DNA from: Chitinophagaceae bacterium
GTDB lineage: Bacteria > Bacteroidota > Bacteroidia > Chitinophagales > Chitinophagaceae
Assembly (NCBI GenBank): GCA_025934485.1
Contig: JAICXX010000004.1
Coordinates: forward strand, 34,434-98,433
DNA length: 64,000 nucleotides
Direction: 5' to 3'
Of the stretch, positions 8,560 through 19,137 are shown piece after piece. The notes beneath the pieces are model-generated. The model searched no databases. It was not told where the DNA came from and saw nothing but the letters and a program-made list of their open reading frames with translations. The number at the start of each line of letters is the position of its first letter. Within the stretch, counting starts at the first letter, position 1. Made by a program: the position numbers and the translations under genes.

Positions 8560-9527
8560 TGGAGAAGTAGTTCACAGGGTTTGAGCCCCGTGTGCTTCTT
8601 GAATGCGGTGGAGAAATGTGAGATGGACGAATAACCTAACATAAGGGAAACCTCGGTGACGCTGAGTCCCTTTTCATACAGGAGGTAGCGGGCGTGTTCC
8701 ATCCGCTGTCCCTGGTAGAAGTCGAAGATCGTCGTTCCGAACATCTCTTTGAAACCCTTTTTGAGATAGCATTCATTGATGGCAACCTTACGGCTGAGTT
8801 CCTTGATGGTGAGCGGTTCGCCGATATGCTGCAAAAGGATCTCGCGGGCCTGAACGATCTTTTCGCGGTCCGCCTCGTTCGCCAGGAATTTACACTGAAA
8901 GCCTTCTACTTCTTTTTCGCCGACCATGCACTCCAGGCTGTATAACAAAAGCATCTGGCTTTGGGCATTGACGAAGATATTCTCGTGAGCGCCCGTGAAG
9001 TTGTGGTTGATCAGGGTCTCCAAAACCAGTCGGGTCCTGCCGCATAAGGTAAGGGCCTTGGCGAAAGAGCTGGTATGCTTGAACTCGAGCAGATTGTCGC
9101 TTACGGTGGTGTCGGCCCGGCGGGGACGGGCAAATTGCGAGAGATGTACCGGTAGAAAACGGAAATTCAGGACATCCACGGTATCGATCCTTTCAGAGCA
9201 GCCGGAACCGGCGTTCAGCTTACAGGAATTACATTCGATGCCACCGGCTCCTTCCTGGAGCCGGACATTTTGCCGTCTACAATATGTATTTCCGGCGATA
9301 CAGAATCTGAGTTCCAGATAGTTCTGCGTCGGATCGTCCTTCCGGTAATGGTAAACGATCTCCCCCATATCATCCAGGCTCCACTGGGGATTTTTGGAAT
9401 AGCGTTTAATGGCATATTGCACCGATCCGGGGATCTGCTGCTCTCTCTCCTGCAAAAGCGTCAGCTCGCTTTGCATCATCGGTTGCTTGTATGCCGTCGC
9501 CAAAATCTCCGGAACCTGAAACATCAT
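8556..9527 (-). CDS. AraC-family regulator with cysteine-rich N-terminal domain
   Basis: The last ~100 residues are an AraC/XylS DNA-binding domain: a first helix-turn-helix near TIKELSRKVAINECYLKKGF and a second in LSVTEVSLMLGYSSISHFST, with FKKHTGLKP at the end. The N-terminal ~200 residues match no effector domain I can name and carry cysteines at 76, 83, 99, 102 and 110, the last three as CNSCKLNAGSGC. That pattern could bind a metal, an iron-sulfur cluster or heme, or respond to redox. Its convergent position beside hemL makes it a natural candidate regulator of heme or iron genes, but the sequence does not prove this. Confidence 0.85.
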   Translation of the reverse strand: MMFQVPEILATAYKQPMMQSELTLLQEREQQIPGSVQYAIKRYSKNPQWSLDDMGEIVYHYRKDDPTQNYLELRFCIAGNTYCRRQNVRLQEGAGGIECNSCKLNAGSGCSERIDTVDVLNFRFLPVHLSQFARPRRADTTVSDNLLEFKHTSSFAKALTLCGRTRLVLETLINHNFTGAHENIFVNAQSQMLLLYSLECMVGEKEVEGFQCKFLANEADREKIVQAREILLQHIGEPLTIKELSRKVAINECYLKKGFKEMFGTTIFDFYQGQRMEHARYLLYEKGLSVTEVSLMLGYSSISHFSTAFKKHTGLKPCELLLH

Positions 9528-9581
9528 TGTGCGAAATTAAGTCACAAACGGGAATAAATACGAACAAGTAGACTGGTTGGT

Positions 9582-9660
9582 TCAAAATGCAGGCGATTTT
9601 GACAAAACAATGACTCGACCGCTAATGTCTGTCCTTCGGACGAGCCGCAAAATGCGGCTC
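9582..9660 (-). repeat. Composite hairpin element upstream of the AraC gene
   Basis: Read toward the AraC start: an 8-bp stem (GAGCCGCA/TGCGGCTC, 9642-9660), then the small hairpin GTCCGAAGGAC (9631-9641), the linker AGACATTAGCG (9620-9630), and a 7-bp inverted repeat (TCAAAAT/ATTTTGA, 9582-9602). It belongs to the family described in the findings. Confidence 0.7.
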
Positions 9661-9745
9661 AAGGCCCGGGGAAAAACCAATAAAAAAAAGCATAAAATGG
9701 GGGTTGAATGGGGATAGAAATACGCCGGAAACGCCTTATTTTTAG

Positions 9746-9753
9746 TACATTTG
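9746..9753 (+). promoter_or_regulatory. Probable -7 box of gyrB
   Basis: TACATTTG fits TAnnTTTG and lies 46 bases upstream of the gyrB ATG. No clear -33 TTG is seen at the expected spacing. Confidence 0.4.
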
Positions 9754-9796
9754 CAAGCCTTATTAATTTATTGTTAACGACACTATTCCAGTCTAA

Positions 9797-11779
<1,983 letters not shown>

Positions 11780-11846
11780 AATTTCGTAATATTACACAAT
11801 TTCTTACTAACCGGACCTGCCCAAAGCAGGTGTAAATCAGTGAATT

Positions 11847-12050
11847 ATGTCAGATGTAACACTCACGGCCTACAATGTTAAGACGAAAGAGAAGAATGTG
11901 CCCATCCAGGATGCCGTCATTACCAAAACCGCCAAGGGCGCTTATATGGCCCAGGGTCACGACGGAAAAGGCAACAAGCTGACGACACTTCTGGGCGAAG
12001 AAAAGGCGCTCGCTGCCATAAAAGCCGGGGTCGCCAAACAAGGCTGGTAA
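11847..12050 (+). CDS. Small conserved protein of unknown function
   Basis: A 67-residue soluble protein, lysine-rich, with no signal peptide and no domain I can name. The middle part (ITKTAKGAYMAQGHDGKGNK) resembles small proteins common in Bacteroidota, from memory only. It follows gyrB by 67 bases; the gap holds a 6-bp hairpin (ACCTGC/GCAGGT, 11815-11831). Its regular codon use and clean start at ATG 11847 support a real gene. Confidence 0.65.
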   Translation: MSDVTLTAYNVKTKEKNVPIQDAVITKTAKGAYMAQGHDGKGNKLTTLLGEEKALAAIKAGVAKQGW

Positions 12051-12119
12051 ATGAGCCAACCGGCGTTTGTAAATGCCTTGCCTATCCCTCAATCCTCCCG
12101 ATATCGTTAAAAGCACAGC

Positions 12120-12812
12120 CTAGCCACCGATAAAATATCTTACTCCAACGGTAAATTCGTCATTACCGGTCAGAGAACTGCTGATACTAAAACTGTGACC
12201 GCCGGACGTCTGTGCTGGCAGGCCGTTGTATTCCTGTGTCAGACTGTTGTGTGTGTAATTTATCGAAAGGAAATTCGGTAAGCTGGTTTCGAGCTGCCAT
12301 CTGCGATTGAGGGCATAGGCAATCCCGGGATATACCTGTAACGCAAACCCGAAACCATTGGAATGATCGCTGGTTTCGGCAAATTGTGTCGTGGAAGGAC
12401 TTTCGTCCGAGCTGTGCGAGTAATTACCTCTCAGCTCCACTTGGCCGAAAAGAGAGAAGCCTGCTCCGATGGGTTTATAGCGACGCAGGAAAACTCCGGC
12501 TATAAAGCTATTTCCGGTTTGTGTGATCGACGATGTCGAGGCGGGATTCTCACTCGACGTATAGTGCGTATATGCGAGATCTATCCCCAACACCAGGTTG
12601 TCCTTGATAGCCTTGCCCAGCGAAGGGTTGATGCCAAACGAACTCTGTTTCGTAGTGGGAAAGTTTGTAGGCGGATTCGTCCCCTGGGAGCCGTTAGAAA
12701 CCTGATCATAATAGTTGAGATTGCCGCCGAGGACGATATCGCCCCTCTTTACCTGGGCATTGGCAATGGAATACACGAAAACACATAGGAGTAGTGCGTA
12801 GGCTTGCTTCAT
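12120..12812 (-). CDS. Outer-membrane beta-barrel protein
   Basis: A 230-residue protein with a signal peptide (MKQAYALLLCVFVYSIANA, cut likely before QVKRG). The mature part alternates polar and hydrophobic residues, is rich in Gly, Ser, Thr and Asn, and ends in VGVRYFIGG, as in eight-stranded OmpA-like or porin-family barrels. Function unknown; probably sits in the outer membrane. It is transcribed alone, in the opposite direction to gyrB. Confidence 0.75.
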   Translation of the reverse strand: MKQAYALLLCVFVYSIANAQVKRGDIVLGGNLNYYDQVSNGSQGTNPPTNFPTTKQSSFGINPSLGKAIKDNLVLGIDLAYTHYTSSENPASTSSITQTGNSFIAGVFLRRYKPIGAGFSLFGQVELRGNYSHSSDESPSTTQFAETSDHSNGFGFALQVYPGIAYALNRRWQLETSLPNFLSINYTHNSLTQEYNGLPAQTSGGHSFSISSSLTGNDEFTVGVRYFIGG

Positions 12813-12951
12813 AAAAAAGATTTAAGGTTAATTGTTGTGATAAAGATTGCAAGAACGAAAGAAACCTGCAATACCGTTAGTTCACTTTAATGCAAGTTTA
12901 AGCTTCTGATTAAAGCCTGCTTAATTAACCTCATCTTAACTGATGAAACAC

Positions 12952-14220
12952 TTATATTCTATCCGCGCCGAAATAGGAGTGTAACGCCCTGGGCAATCCG
13001 ATGTGCGTCTCCGTCTGGTGATCTTCGAGCAGACATGCCACGATCCGGGGTAGCGCCAGCGAGCTGCCGTTGAGCGAATGCGCCAGGGTCGACCTGCCGG
13101 ACGCATCCTTGAACCGGATCTTCATGCGGTTCGTCTGAAAGGACTCAAAATTACTTACCGAGCTGACCTCCAACCATTTCTCCTGTGCAGCGCTATACAC
13201 CTCGAAATCGTAGGTCATCGCCGAAGTGAAACCCATATCCCCGCCGCATAAGCGAAGGATGCGATAAGGCAGCTCCAGGGATTGCAGCAATTTTTCGACA
13301 TGCACTACCATCTCCTCCAGTACCTCGTAGCTCCTCACCGGATCTACGATCTGGACGATCTCGACCTTGTCGAACTGATGCAACCGGTTGAGCCCGCGCA
13401 CATCCTTCCCATAGCTGCCCGCTTCACGGCGAAAACAAGGCGTATAGGCCGTCATCCGCACCGGCAATTGGTTTTCTTTGAGCATTTCATCCCGGAAGAT
13501 ATTCGTCACGGGAACCTCGGCGGTGGGAATCAGGTAAAGATTGTCTTCACGCACATAATACATCTGCCCTTCTTTATCGGGAAGCTGACCGGTACCCCGC
13601 GCCGACGCCTCGTTGACCATGATCGGTGGTTGATATTCGGTGTATCCCGCAGCAGTGTTGTAGTCAAGGAAATACTGAATGAGCGCGCGCTGCAGCTTTG
13701 CGCCTTTGTTGATATACACAGGGAATCCGCTGCCGGTGATCTTATTCCCCAGCTCGAAATCGATGAGATTGTATCTCTTTGCGAGGTCCCAGTGCGGCAA
13801 TGCTCCTTTGGCCAGCGTTGGTTTGATGCCGCCTTCACGCACCGTGACATTGTCTTCGGCCGATACACCGCGTTGCACAGCAGCAGCGGGAAGGTTGGGC
13901 AATAGGATCACCTTTGCATCCAAATCCCTTTCCACATCCGCCAATTGCAGGGCGATGGGCGACAGGGCTTCCTTGAGGACGGCTACTTCCTGTTTCTTTG
14001 TCTCTGCCTCCTGCTTCTGTCCCTTTGACATCAACATCCCGATCTCCTTGGAAAATGCATTTACCTTAGATTGTGTCGTATCGGCCTCCAGCTGCAGCTT
14101 TCTGCGTTGATCATCCAGCCGGACGATCTCATCCACCAGGCCGGTTTCCCTGAAATTCCTGACGGCCAGCCGCTCTTTTACGAAATCCACATTCTGACGA
14201 ATAAATGCCACTTGTAACAT
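12952..14220 (-). CDS. serS: Seryl-tRNA synthetase
   Basis: Charges tRNA-Ser. The N-terminal tRNA-binding coiled coil spans about residues 25-105 (many K, E, Q and L), followed by a class II catalytic core with motif 2 near FRREAGSYGKDVRGLNRLHQ and motif 3 near LALPRIVACLLEDHQ. At 422 residues it is full length. It starts back to back with the gene at 14258, and the two promoters appear to overlap. Confidence 0.97.
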   Translation of the reverse strand: MLQVAFIRQNVDFVKERLAVRNFRETGLVDEIVRLDDQRRKLQLEADTTQSKVNAFSKEIGMLMSKGQKQEAETKKQEVAVLKEALSPIALQLADVERDLDAKVILLPNLPAAAVQRGVSAEDNVTVREGGIKPTLAKGALPHWDLAKRYNLIDFELGNKITGSGFPVYINKGAKLQRALIQYFLDYNTAAGYTEYQPPIMVNEASARGTGQLPDKEGQMYYVREDNLYLIPTAEVPVTNIFRDEMLKENQLPVRMTAYTPCFRREAGSYGKDVRGLNRLHQFDKVEIVQIVDPVRSYEVLEEMVVHVEKLLQSLELPYRILRLCGGDMGFTSAMTYDFEVYSAAQEKWLEVSSVSNFESFQTNRMKIRFKDASGRSTLAHSLNGSSLALPRIVACLLEDHQTETHIGLPRALHSYFGADRI

Positions 14221-14236
14221 TTGTCGGGTTTTTGGG

Positions 14237-14253
14237 CAAAGGTAATACCTTTA
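14237..14253. promoter_or_regulatory. Overlapping divergent -7 boxes (serS and the gene at 14258)
   Basis: The 37-base gap contains the palindrome AAAGGTAATACCTTT (14238-14252). On the minus strand it gives TACCTTTG, an exact TAnnTTTG box 17 bases from the serS ATG. On the plus strand it gives TACCTTTA, 5 bases from the ATG at 14258. Confidence 0.5.
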
Positions 14254-14257
14254 CACT

Positions 14258-14599
14258 ATGCAACACGGACAAGATGATCTGCAAGCCCGGTGGTGGAACC
14301 TGGAAGCAACACTGGTGGAACGGTTTGGTAAAAAACCCGATATGGAAACGATCCTTTTCCTTATCGGCATACAGGAATTTGGCGACATCCGGAAGAAATT
14401 TACGAAGGAAGAAAAGCAAGATCTCATGCACATTGCAGTGTGCTCTCTTTTTGGTCAGAGTGGCTACTACGAACTGGAAGGGGTAGACGAGCAGGGGTGG
14501 CCGCATTTTAAACAGCTGAAGGCGCTGCCGGAGATGGACGTCACTGAACAGGAGAACTTCCTCAAAGACCATATCCTTCTGTATTTTGACAATTTATGA
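14258..14599 (+). CDS. Conserved protein of unknown function
   Basis: A 113-residue acidic cytoplasmic protein without signal peptide or membrane helix. It contains RFGKKPDMETILFLIGIQE and ends in FLKDHILLYFDNL. I do not recognise the family, though its style fits small Bacteroidota-only proteins. Its stop overlaps the start of the cyclophilin gene in an ATGA, so the two are probably translated together. Confidence 0.7.
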   Translation: MQHGQDDLQARWWNLEATLVERFGKKPDMETILFLIGIQEFGDIRKKFTKEEKQDLMHIAVCSLFGQSGYYELEGVDEQGWPHFKQLKALPEMDVTEQENFLKDHILLYFDNL

Positions 14600-15300
14600 T
14601 AAGAAAATTGCTTGCCGGGAGCGTGCTGCTACTGCTGATCTCCTGCAATCCCAAACTGTCCAACGGTTTGCGGAAGGATGATCTGAAAAAGGACGTAGCC
14701 ATTATCACCAACTATGGAACCATCGTGATCCGGCTCTCCGATTCCACGCCGCTGCATCGTGACAACTTTCTCCGGTTGGTCAAGACGGGTTATTACGACA
14801 GCCTGACCTTTCACCGGGTTATCAAACATTTCATGATCCAGACCGGCGACCCCGGCAGCAAATATGGCCAGCCCGGCAAGCCCATGAGCCAGGGCGGCAG
14901 GGGCGGACCCAGCTATACCATCCCCGCGGAATTCAGGCCCTATCTTTTCAATAAACGCGGCGCAATAGGATCAGCGAGGAGCAATGATGATGTCAATCCC
15001 ACCAGGGCCAGCAGCGCGAGCCAGTTTACCATCATGCAGGGAAAGAAGCTCACTGACGCCGAACTGGATTCGACCGAGAAGCGCACTGGACGGAAAATCC
15101 CGCCGGATCAACGCGCGGTATACAAGGACATCGGCGGAGTCCCTCGTCTGGACCAGCTTTACTCCGTATTTGGCGAAGTCGTCCATGGCATGGACGTGGT
15201 GGATTCCATCGCCGCCGTGCCCACCACGGGACGGCCGCTGGATAGGCCACTCGTAGATGTTAGGATTCTGAGAATGAAGCTGATCCGCCGAACCAATTAA
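14596..15300 (+). CDS. Cyclophilin-type peptidyl-prolyl isomerase, lipoprotein
   Basis: The N-terminus is a lipoprotein signal (LLAGSVLLLLISC; lipidated Cys likely C18). Residues about 35-230 form a cyclophilin domain: FHRVIKHFMIQTGDP, then TIPAEF, GAIGSAR, SQFTIMQG, and YSVFGEVVHGMDVVDSIA. It probably folds proteins in the periplasm by proline isomerisation. An extra loop around DAELDSTEKRTGRK is common in Bacteroidota versions. It overlaps the preceding gene by 4 bases and precedes gcvH by 39 bases. Confidence 0.9.
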   Translation: MIRKLLAGSVLLLLISCNPKLSNGLRKDDLKKDVAIITNYGTIVIRLSDSTPLHRDNFLRLVKTGYYDSLTFHRVIKHFMIQTGDPGSKYGQPGKPMSQGGRGGPSYTIPAEFRPYLFNKRGAIGSARSNDDVNPTRASSASQFTIMQGKKLTDAELDSTEKRTGRKIPPDQRAVYKDIGGVPRLDQLYSVFGEVVHGMDVVDSIAAVPTTGRPLDRPLVDVRILRMKLIRRTN

Positions 15301-15339
15301 CCGAACCAAATAATTGTATATTCGCAAAAAAAAGTTACC

Positions 15340-15720
15340 ATGAACTTCCCTGATAATCTGCGTTACACGAAAGACCATGAATGGATCCGGCTGGAAAAGA
15401 ACAACGAAGCAGTGATCGGTATCACCGAATTCGCACAGAAGGAACTGGGCGATATCGTTTATGTCGAAGTAGAAACTGTTGGCAAAGCTTTGGCCGCGGA
15501 AACCGTTTTCGGATCGGTAGAGGCGGTAAAGACCGTGTCGGACCTCTATCTCCCCGTTGCCGGCACCATCCTGGAAGTCAACCCGGAACTGGCATCCGCC
15601 CCCGACCTCGTGAATTCGGACCCCTACGGCAAAGGCTGGATGATCCGGATGACGGTCAAAGATCCCGCCGACCTGAACAAATTGATGGATGCCGCCGCCT
15701 ATGGTAACATTGTGCATTAA
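15340..15720 (+). CDS. gcvH: Glycine cleavage system H protein
   Basis: Carries the aminomethyl group of glycine on a lipoyl arm between the P, T and L proteins. The lipoylated lysine is K64 in [18 protein letters not shown], and the start [11 protein letters not shown] is typical. At 126 residues it is full length. A possible -7 box TATATTCG lies about 20 bases upstream. The other gcv genes are not in the window. Confidence 0.96.
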   Translation: MNFPDNLRYTKDHEWIRLEKNNEAVIGITEFAQKELGDIVYVEVETVGKALAAETVFGSVEAVKTVSDLYLPVAGTILEVNPELASAPDLVNSDPYGKGWMIRMTVKDPADLNKLMDAAAYGNIVH

Positions 15721-15752
15721 TTGACGAATCAATTTATGCACTAATTGACTCG

Positions 15753-16301
15753 ATGGCAGGTCCCATTACATATACGGAGCAGGAACTGGTCCAGGCCCTT
15801 AAAGAAAGGAACAACCAGGCATTCGGTTTCCTCTACGACAACTATGCTGGTGCGCTATATAGTATTATAAAACAGATCATTACAGATAATTCCGAGCTCG
15901 CGAATGACGTTTTACAAGAGGTATTCATCAATATCTGGCGGAAAATAGAGACCTATGATCAAGCCAAGGGCCGTCTGTTTACCTGGATGCTGAATATCGC
16001 CCGCAACGCCAGTATCGACATGCTCCGATCGAAAAGTTATCAGAACTCCCAAAAAAACCAGGAGTTGCCGGATAACGTATATAGAGAAGTAACCAATCAT
16101 ACGATCATCCAGAATGTCGATAATATCGGGCTGAAAAAGGTCCTGGAAACGTTGAGACCGGAGCAGCGCGTCCTGGTGGAACTGGCTTATTTCAAAGGAT
16201 TTACCCATGAAGAGATTGCGGAAATGATGTCGATCCCCCTGGGCACCGTAAAGACGCGCATCCGAAATGCGCTTCTTCAATTAAGAGGATATCTAAAGTG
16301 A
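15753..16301 (+). CDS. ECF RNA polymerase sigma factor
   Basis: A 182-residue group 4 sigma factor. Region 2 spans about 25-95 (AFGFLYDNYAGALYS, LQEVFINIWRKIETYD, GRLFTWMLNIARNASID) and region 4 about 120-180, ending in a helix-turn-helix (FTHEEIAEMMSIPLGTVKTR). It is followed by its likely anti-sigma factor with a GTGA overlap, the usual arrangement of a membrane-controlled stress sigma. The target genes and signal cannot be read from the sequence. Confidence 0.94.
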   Translation: MAGPITYTEQELVQALKERNNQAFGFLYDNYAGALYSIIKQIITDNSELANDVLQEVFINIWRKIETYDQAKGRLFTWMLNIARNASIDMLRSKSYQNSQKNQELPDNVYREVTNHTIIQNVDNIGLKKVLETLRPEQRVLVELAYFKGFTHEEIAEMMSIPLGTVKTRIRNALLQLRGYLK

Positions 16302-17086
16302 ACGTACAAGAATACATAGAAAGCGGCATCATCGAGAGTTATGTGATGGGGCTGGCCAGCGAGCCGGAAAGGGCTGAATTTGAAAGACTTTGTACGCTGT
16401 ATCCCGAGTTAGTCACGGCACGCAGGAAATTCGAAGAAAGGCTGGAAGGGTACGCATGGGAAAATGCCGTCCCGCCGCCGCCGGAGGTCAAGGTGAAAGT
16501 TTTAGAAGCCATCGGTAAGAGCTCTAACATTATCACTTTGGAAAAGGATAAAGAACCACCGTCCCCAATGCTGCCAAAGATCATTGCCGGCGCAGCTGTG
16601 GTCCTGCTCATCGCCATGGCCTATCTCTATTATCAAACCAGGCAGCAGAACAAAGATCTCACGGATACTAACAGCCGGCTGAAGGTTTCCCTGGATACGA
16701 CGAGGAATATCCTGCAAAGGATCGTGGACGAACAAAAGGACCTCGTCAGCAATCCCAATGTCACCGTCGTCAATATGGTCGGCACCCAGATTGCGCCAAA
16801 ATCATCAGCCAACATCTACTGGGATTCTGCCTCCTCGAACGTATACCTGGTGGTCAAGAACATGCCGAAACTGCCCAATAACCAGCAGTACCAGCTGTGG
16901 GCTCTAATCGACAACAAACCCAAGGACCTGGGCGTATTCGACGCTACCGATGACAAGGTCATCCTGAAAATGAAGAACACCCAAAAGGCACAGGCCTTTG
17001 CCATTACCATCGAACAAAAAGGCGGCAGCCCTTCCCCTACACTACAAAAGATGCAATCCATGGGTAAGACCTTGCAAAGTCAGTGA
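16298..17086 (+). CDS. Membrane anti-sigma factor (RskA-like)
   Basis: Starts at a GTG at 16298 that overlaps the sigma-factor stop. The 262-residue protein has a cytoplasmic N-terminal part (about 1-88, with IIESYVMGLASEPERAEFE typical of anti-sigma domains), one membrane helix (about 92-112, IIAGAAVVLLIAMAYLYY), a short coiled segment, and an extracytoplasmic RskA domain (VYLVVKNMPKLPNNQQYQLW). It probably holds the adjacent sigma factor inactive until a periplasmic signal. No cytoplasmic HxxxCxxC zinc motif is present. Confidence 0.88.
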   Translation: MNVQEYIESGIIESYVMGLASEPERAEFERLCTLYPELVTARRKFEERLEGYAWENAVPPPPEVKVKVLEAIGKSSNIITLEKDKEPPSPMLPKIIAGAAVVLLIAMAYLYYQTRQQNKDLTDTNSRLKVSLDTTRNILQRIVDEQKDLVSNPNVTVVNMVGTQIAPKSSANIYWDSASSNVYLVVKNMPKLPNNQQYQLWALIDNKPKDLGVFDATDDKVILKMKNTQKAQAFAITIEQKGGSPSPTLQKMQSMGKTLQSQ

Positions 17087-17160
17087 GGCCCCCGCATCAT
17101 ATTAGTGGAAAAATGTCTACATTTCGGGGCCAAAGTCGACATAGACCGGCTTTTTCAAAT

Positions 17161-17571
17161 ATGATCCCATTTCTCAAAAGATATTTCTCTTCGCTCTTTT
17201 TTCCTGTAATCTGGACCCTGGTCATCATCGTCCTTTTAGCTCTCCCGGGCAAGATGCTTCCCAATGAAGCAGGCTTTCGCATTCCCAATTTCGACAAGCT
17301 CGTCCACATGGGTCTTTTTGGCGGATTCGTACTCTTCTGGGGGCTCTATATGACCAGACGAACTGCGGATAATCACACCCTGCTGCGGGCATTCTTCATC
17401 TTTTTTGTCATCGCCAATTTCTTCGGTTACGGAATGGAGCTGGTTCAGAAATACTGGATCCCCGGCCGGGACTATGATCTTGCGGATGTTATCGCGGACA
17501 TGGCAGGCGCAGGAATAGCATATGGCATTTGTAATCTTCGGTTAGTCGGTGACGTTATAACGCGCAAATAA
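17161..17571 (+). CDS. VanZ-like family membrane protein
   Basis: A 136-residue protein with about four membrane helices and the VanZ-family signatures FDKLVHMGLFGGFVLFWG and YDLADVIADMAGAGIAYG. Function is uncertain; VanZ itself confers low-level teicoplanin resistance. The frame is open back to a GTG at 17083 inside the anti-sigma gene, but that stretch is polar and unlike the family, so I prefer the ATG at 17161. Confidence 0.8.
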   Translation: MIPFLKRYFSSLFFPVIWTLVIIVLLALPGKMLPNEAGFRIPNFDKLVHMGLFGGFVLFWGLYMTRRTADNHTLLRAFFIFFVIANFFGYGMELVQKYWIPGRDYDLADVIADMAGAGIAYGICNLRLVGDVITRK

Positions 17572-18041
17572 CGCAGTGGAAGACCTACCGCAAAAAATAA
17601 ACCCCTGTAGAAACAGGGGTCGTAACCAAAACTAACTGCTTATGAGAAAATTGACTGCTTTATGTGAGTCAAATAGAAAAGACTTAGTGATTCAAATTCA
17701 AAAGCGTACGTGAGTCAAATAGAAAAGACTGCTTTATACACTTAATAACGCAAAACAGGTGCCAATATTATCTTGTTCTTTCGCTTCTGTTTTACACCTC
17801 AAACTTACGATGGAAATCGGATTTTGATTTCCCTCTTTGGGAGTAATAACATTTATTTAGCATTACTCCTTTTAAGATATACAATTTCTTGTTTTATAGC
17901 AAGTTTTACCCCGTTTTTTTTAAGAACTTCTATCGGGAGTCGCCGGAGTCAAGCGCTCTCCTCTCGTAATAGACAAGCGGGGGAAGGGAAAGTTTAACGC
18001 TTTAATTCCATTTTAATGTCGCGCCATCCTTTAGCCGGACT
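17572..18041. other. Gene-free stretch with direct repeats and hairpins
   Basis: A 470-base AT-rich gap between the VanZ-like gene and prfA. It holds the prfA-side terminator (17601-17620), a 21-bp direct repeat (17664-17684 and 17710-17730), an exact minus-strand -7 box TAAGTTTG (17807-17800), and an 8-bp hairpin (GGAGTAAT/ATTACTCC, 17840-17869) followed by TTTT. An ATG at 17643 opens only 23 codons. A small minus-strand RNA from about 17793 to 17590 is possible. Confidence 0.5.
17590..17620 (-). terminator. Rho-independent terminator on the minus strand
   Basis: An 8-bp stem ACCCCTGT/ACAGGGGT (17601-17620) with a four-base loop. Read on the minus strand it is followed by TTTATTTTTTG, a good U-tract; on the plus strand there is none. 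It could end transcription from prfA or from a small RNA starting near 17793. Confidence 0.65.
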
Positions 18042-19106
18042 TTAGTTCTGGCCGGCCATCTTCTCGGCATTCTCCGCGAACTGCAGCCCGTCGATGAATT
18101 CCTGGACATCGCCGTTCAGGACGTCGTCGAGGTTGTATACGGTGAGGCCGATACGATGATCCGTTACCCGGCCCTGTGGGAAGTTATAGGTCCTGATCTT
18201 GGCGCTGCGGTCACCCGTGCTCACCAGACTTTTCCGATGCCGCGCGATCTCCTCCTCCTGCTTCCGGACCTGATCCTCATAGAGTTTCGTCCGTAACATC
18301 TGCATGGCCTTTTCGCGGTTGCCAAGCTGGCTCCGTTCCGTTTGGCAGACGACGACGACGCCGGTGGGGATATGGGTCAGAAATACCTTGGTTTCTACCT
18401 TGTTGACGTTCTGGCCGCCGGCGCCGCCGCTCCGGGCCGTTTCCATCTTTACGTCGCTTTCTTTAAGCTCGAAATCCACCTCCTCCGCCTCGGGCATCAC
18501 GGCCACAGTAGCCGCACTTGTATGGACGCGTCCGCTCTGTTCGGTGTCGGGTACCCGCTGTACGCGATGCACCCCGCTTTCGAATTTGAGTGTACCATAG
18601 ACGTCCTCGCCGACGACCTCCACCTGCACCTCTTTATAACCGCCAACCGTACCCTCGCTTTCGCTGAGTATGGCCGTTTTCCAGCCGCGCTTTTCACAGT
18701 ATTTGATGTACATCCGAAGCAGATCACCCGCAAACAGGCTGGCCTCATCGCCACCCGTCCCGGCCCTGATCTCGAGGATCGCATTCTTCTCGTCCTGCGG
18801 GTCTTTGGGTATCAGGAGCTGGCGGATATGCGCTTCCATTTGCACCTTCCGCTCTTCCAGCCCGGGAGCTTCCACCTTGGCCAGGTCCCGGAGCTCGGCA
18901 TCATCCCCATTGAGCGCCTCTTTATTGAAATCGATGGTATCCAGCAGATCCTTGTATTCCTTATAGGCGTTGACGATCTTCTCGATGCTGCGGTATTCTT
19001 TGCTCATGGCGCTGAACTTCCGGTTGTCGCTCACGACTTCCGGGTTGCTCAAGGCAACTCCGAGGTCTTCGAATCGGGCATTTATTGCTTCTAACTTGTC
19101 TAGCAT
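18042..19106 (-). CDS. prfA: Peptide chain release factor 1
   Basis: Reads UAA and UAG stop codons and releases the finished protein. The GGQ motif is in [16 protein letters not shown], and the neighbouring [19 protein letters not shown] is typical of class I factors. At 354 residues it is full length and needs no frameshift, unlike prfB in many bacteria. The ATG at 19106 is preceded on the minus strand by an exact -7 box TAATTTTG. Confidence 0.97.
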   Translation of the reverse strand: MLDKLEAINARFEDLGVALSNPEVVSDNRKFSAMSKEYRSIEKIVNAYKEYKDLLDTIDFNKEALNGDDAELRDLAKVEAPGLEERKVQMEAHIRQLLIPKDPQDEKNAILEIRAGTGGDEASLFAGDLLRMYIKYCEKRGWKTAILSESEGTVGGYKEVQVEVVGEDVYGTLKFESGVHRVQRVPDTEQSGRVHTSAATVAVMPEAEEVDFELKESDVKMETARSGGAGGQNVNKVETKVFLTHIPTGVVVVCQTERSQLGNREKAMQMLRTKLYEDQVRKQEEEIARHRKSLVSTGDRSAKIRTYNFPQGRVTDHRIGLTVYNLDDVLNGDVQEFIDGLQFAENAEKMAGQN

Positions 19107-19137
19107 ATCTTAGAGGCGCAAAATTAAACCTTTGGGA

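Noticed and set aside
17643..17714. 23-codon frame MRKLTALCESNRKDLVIQ...
   Set aside because: It lies over the direct repeat, follows a minus-strand terminator and has no ribosome-binding or family signal; an RNA feature is more likely.
17664..17730. Two direct repeats as a minimal CRISPR
   Set aside because: Only two 21-bp units, overlapping flanking repeats and no cas genes in the window.
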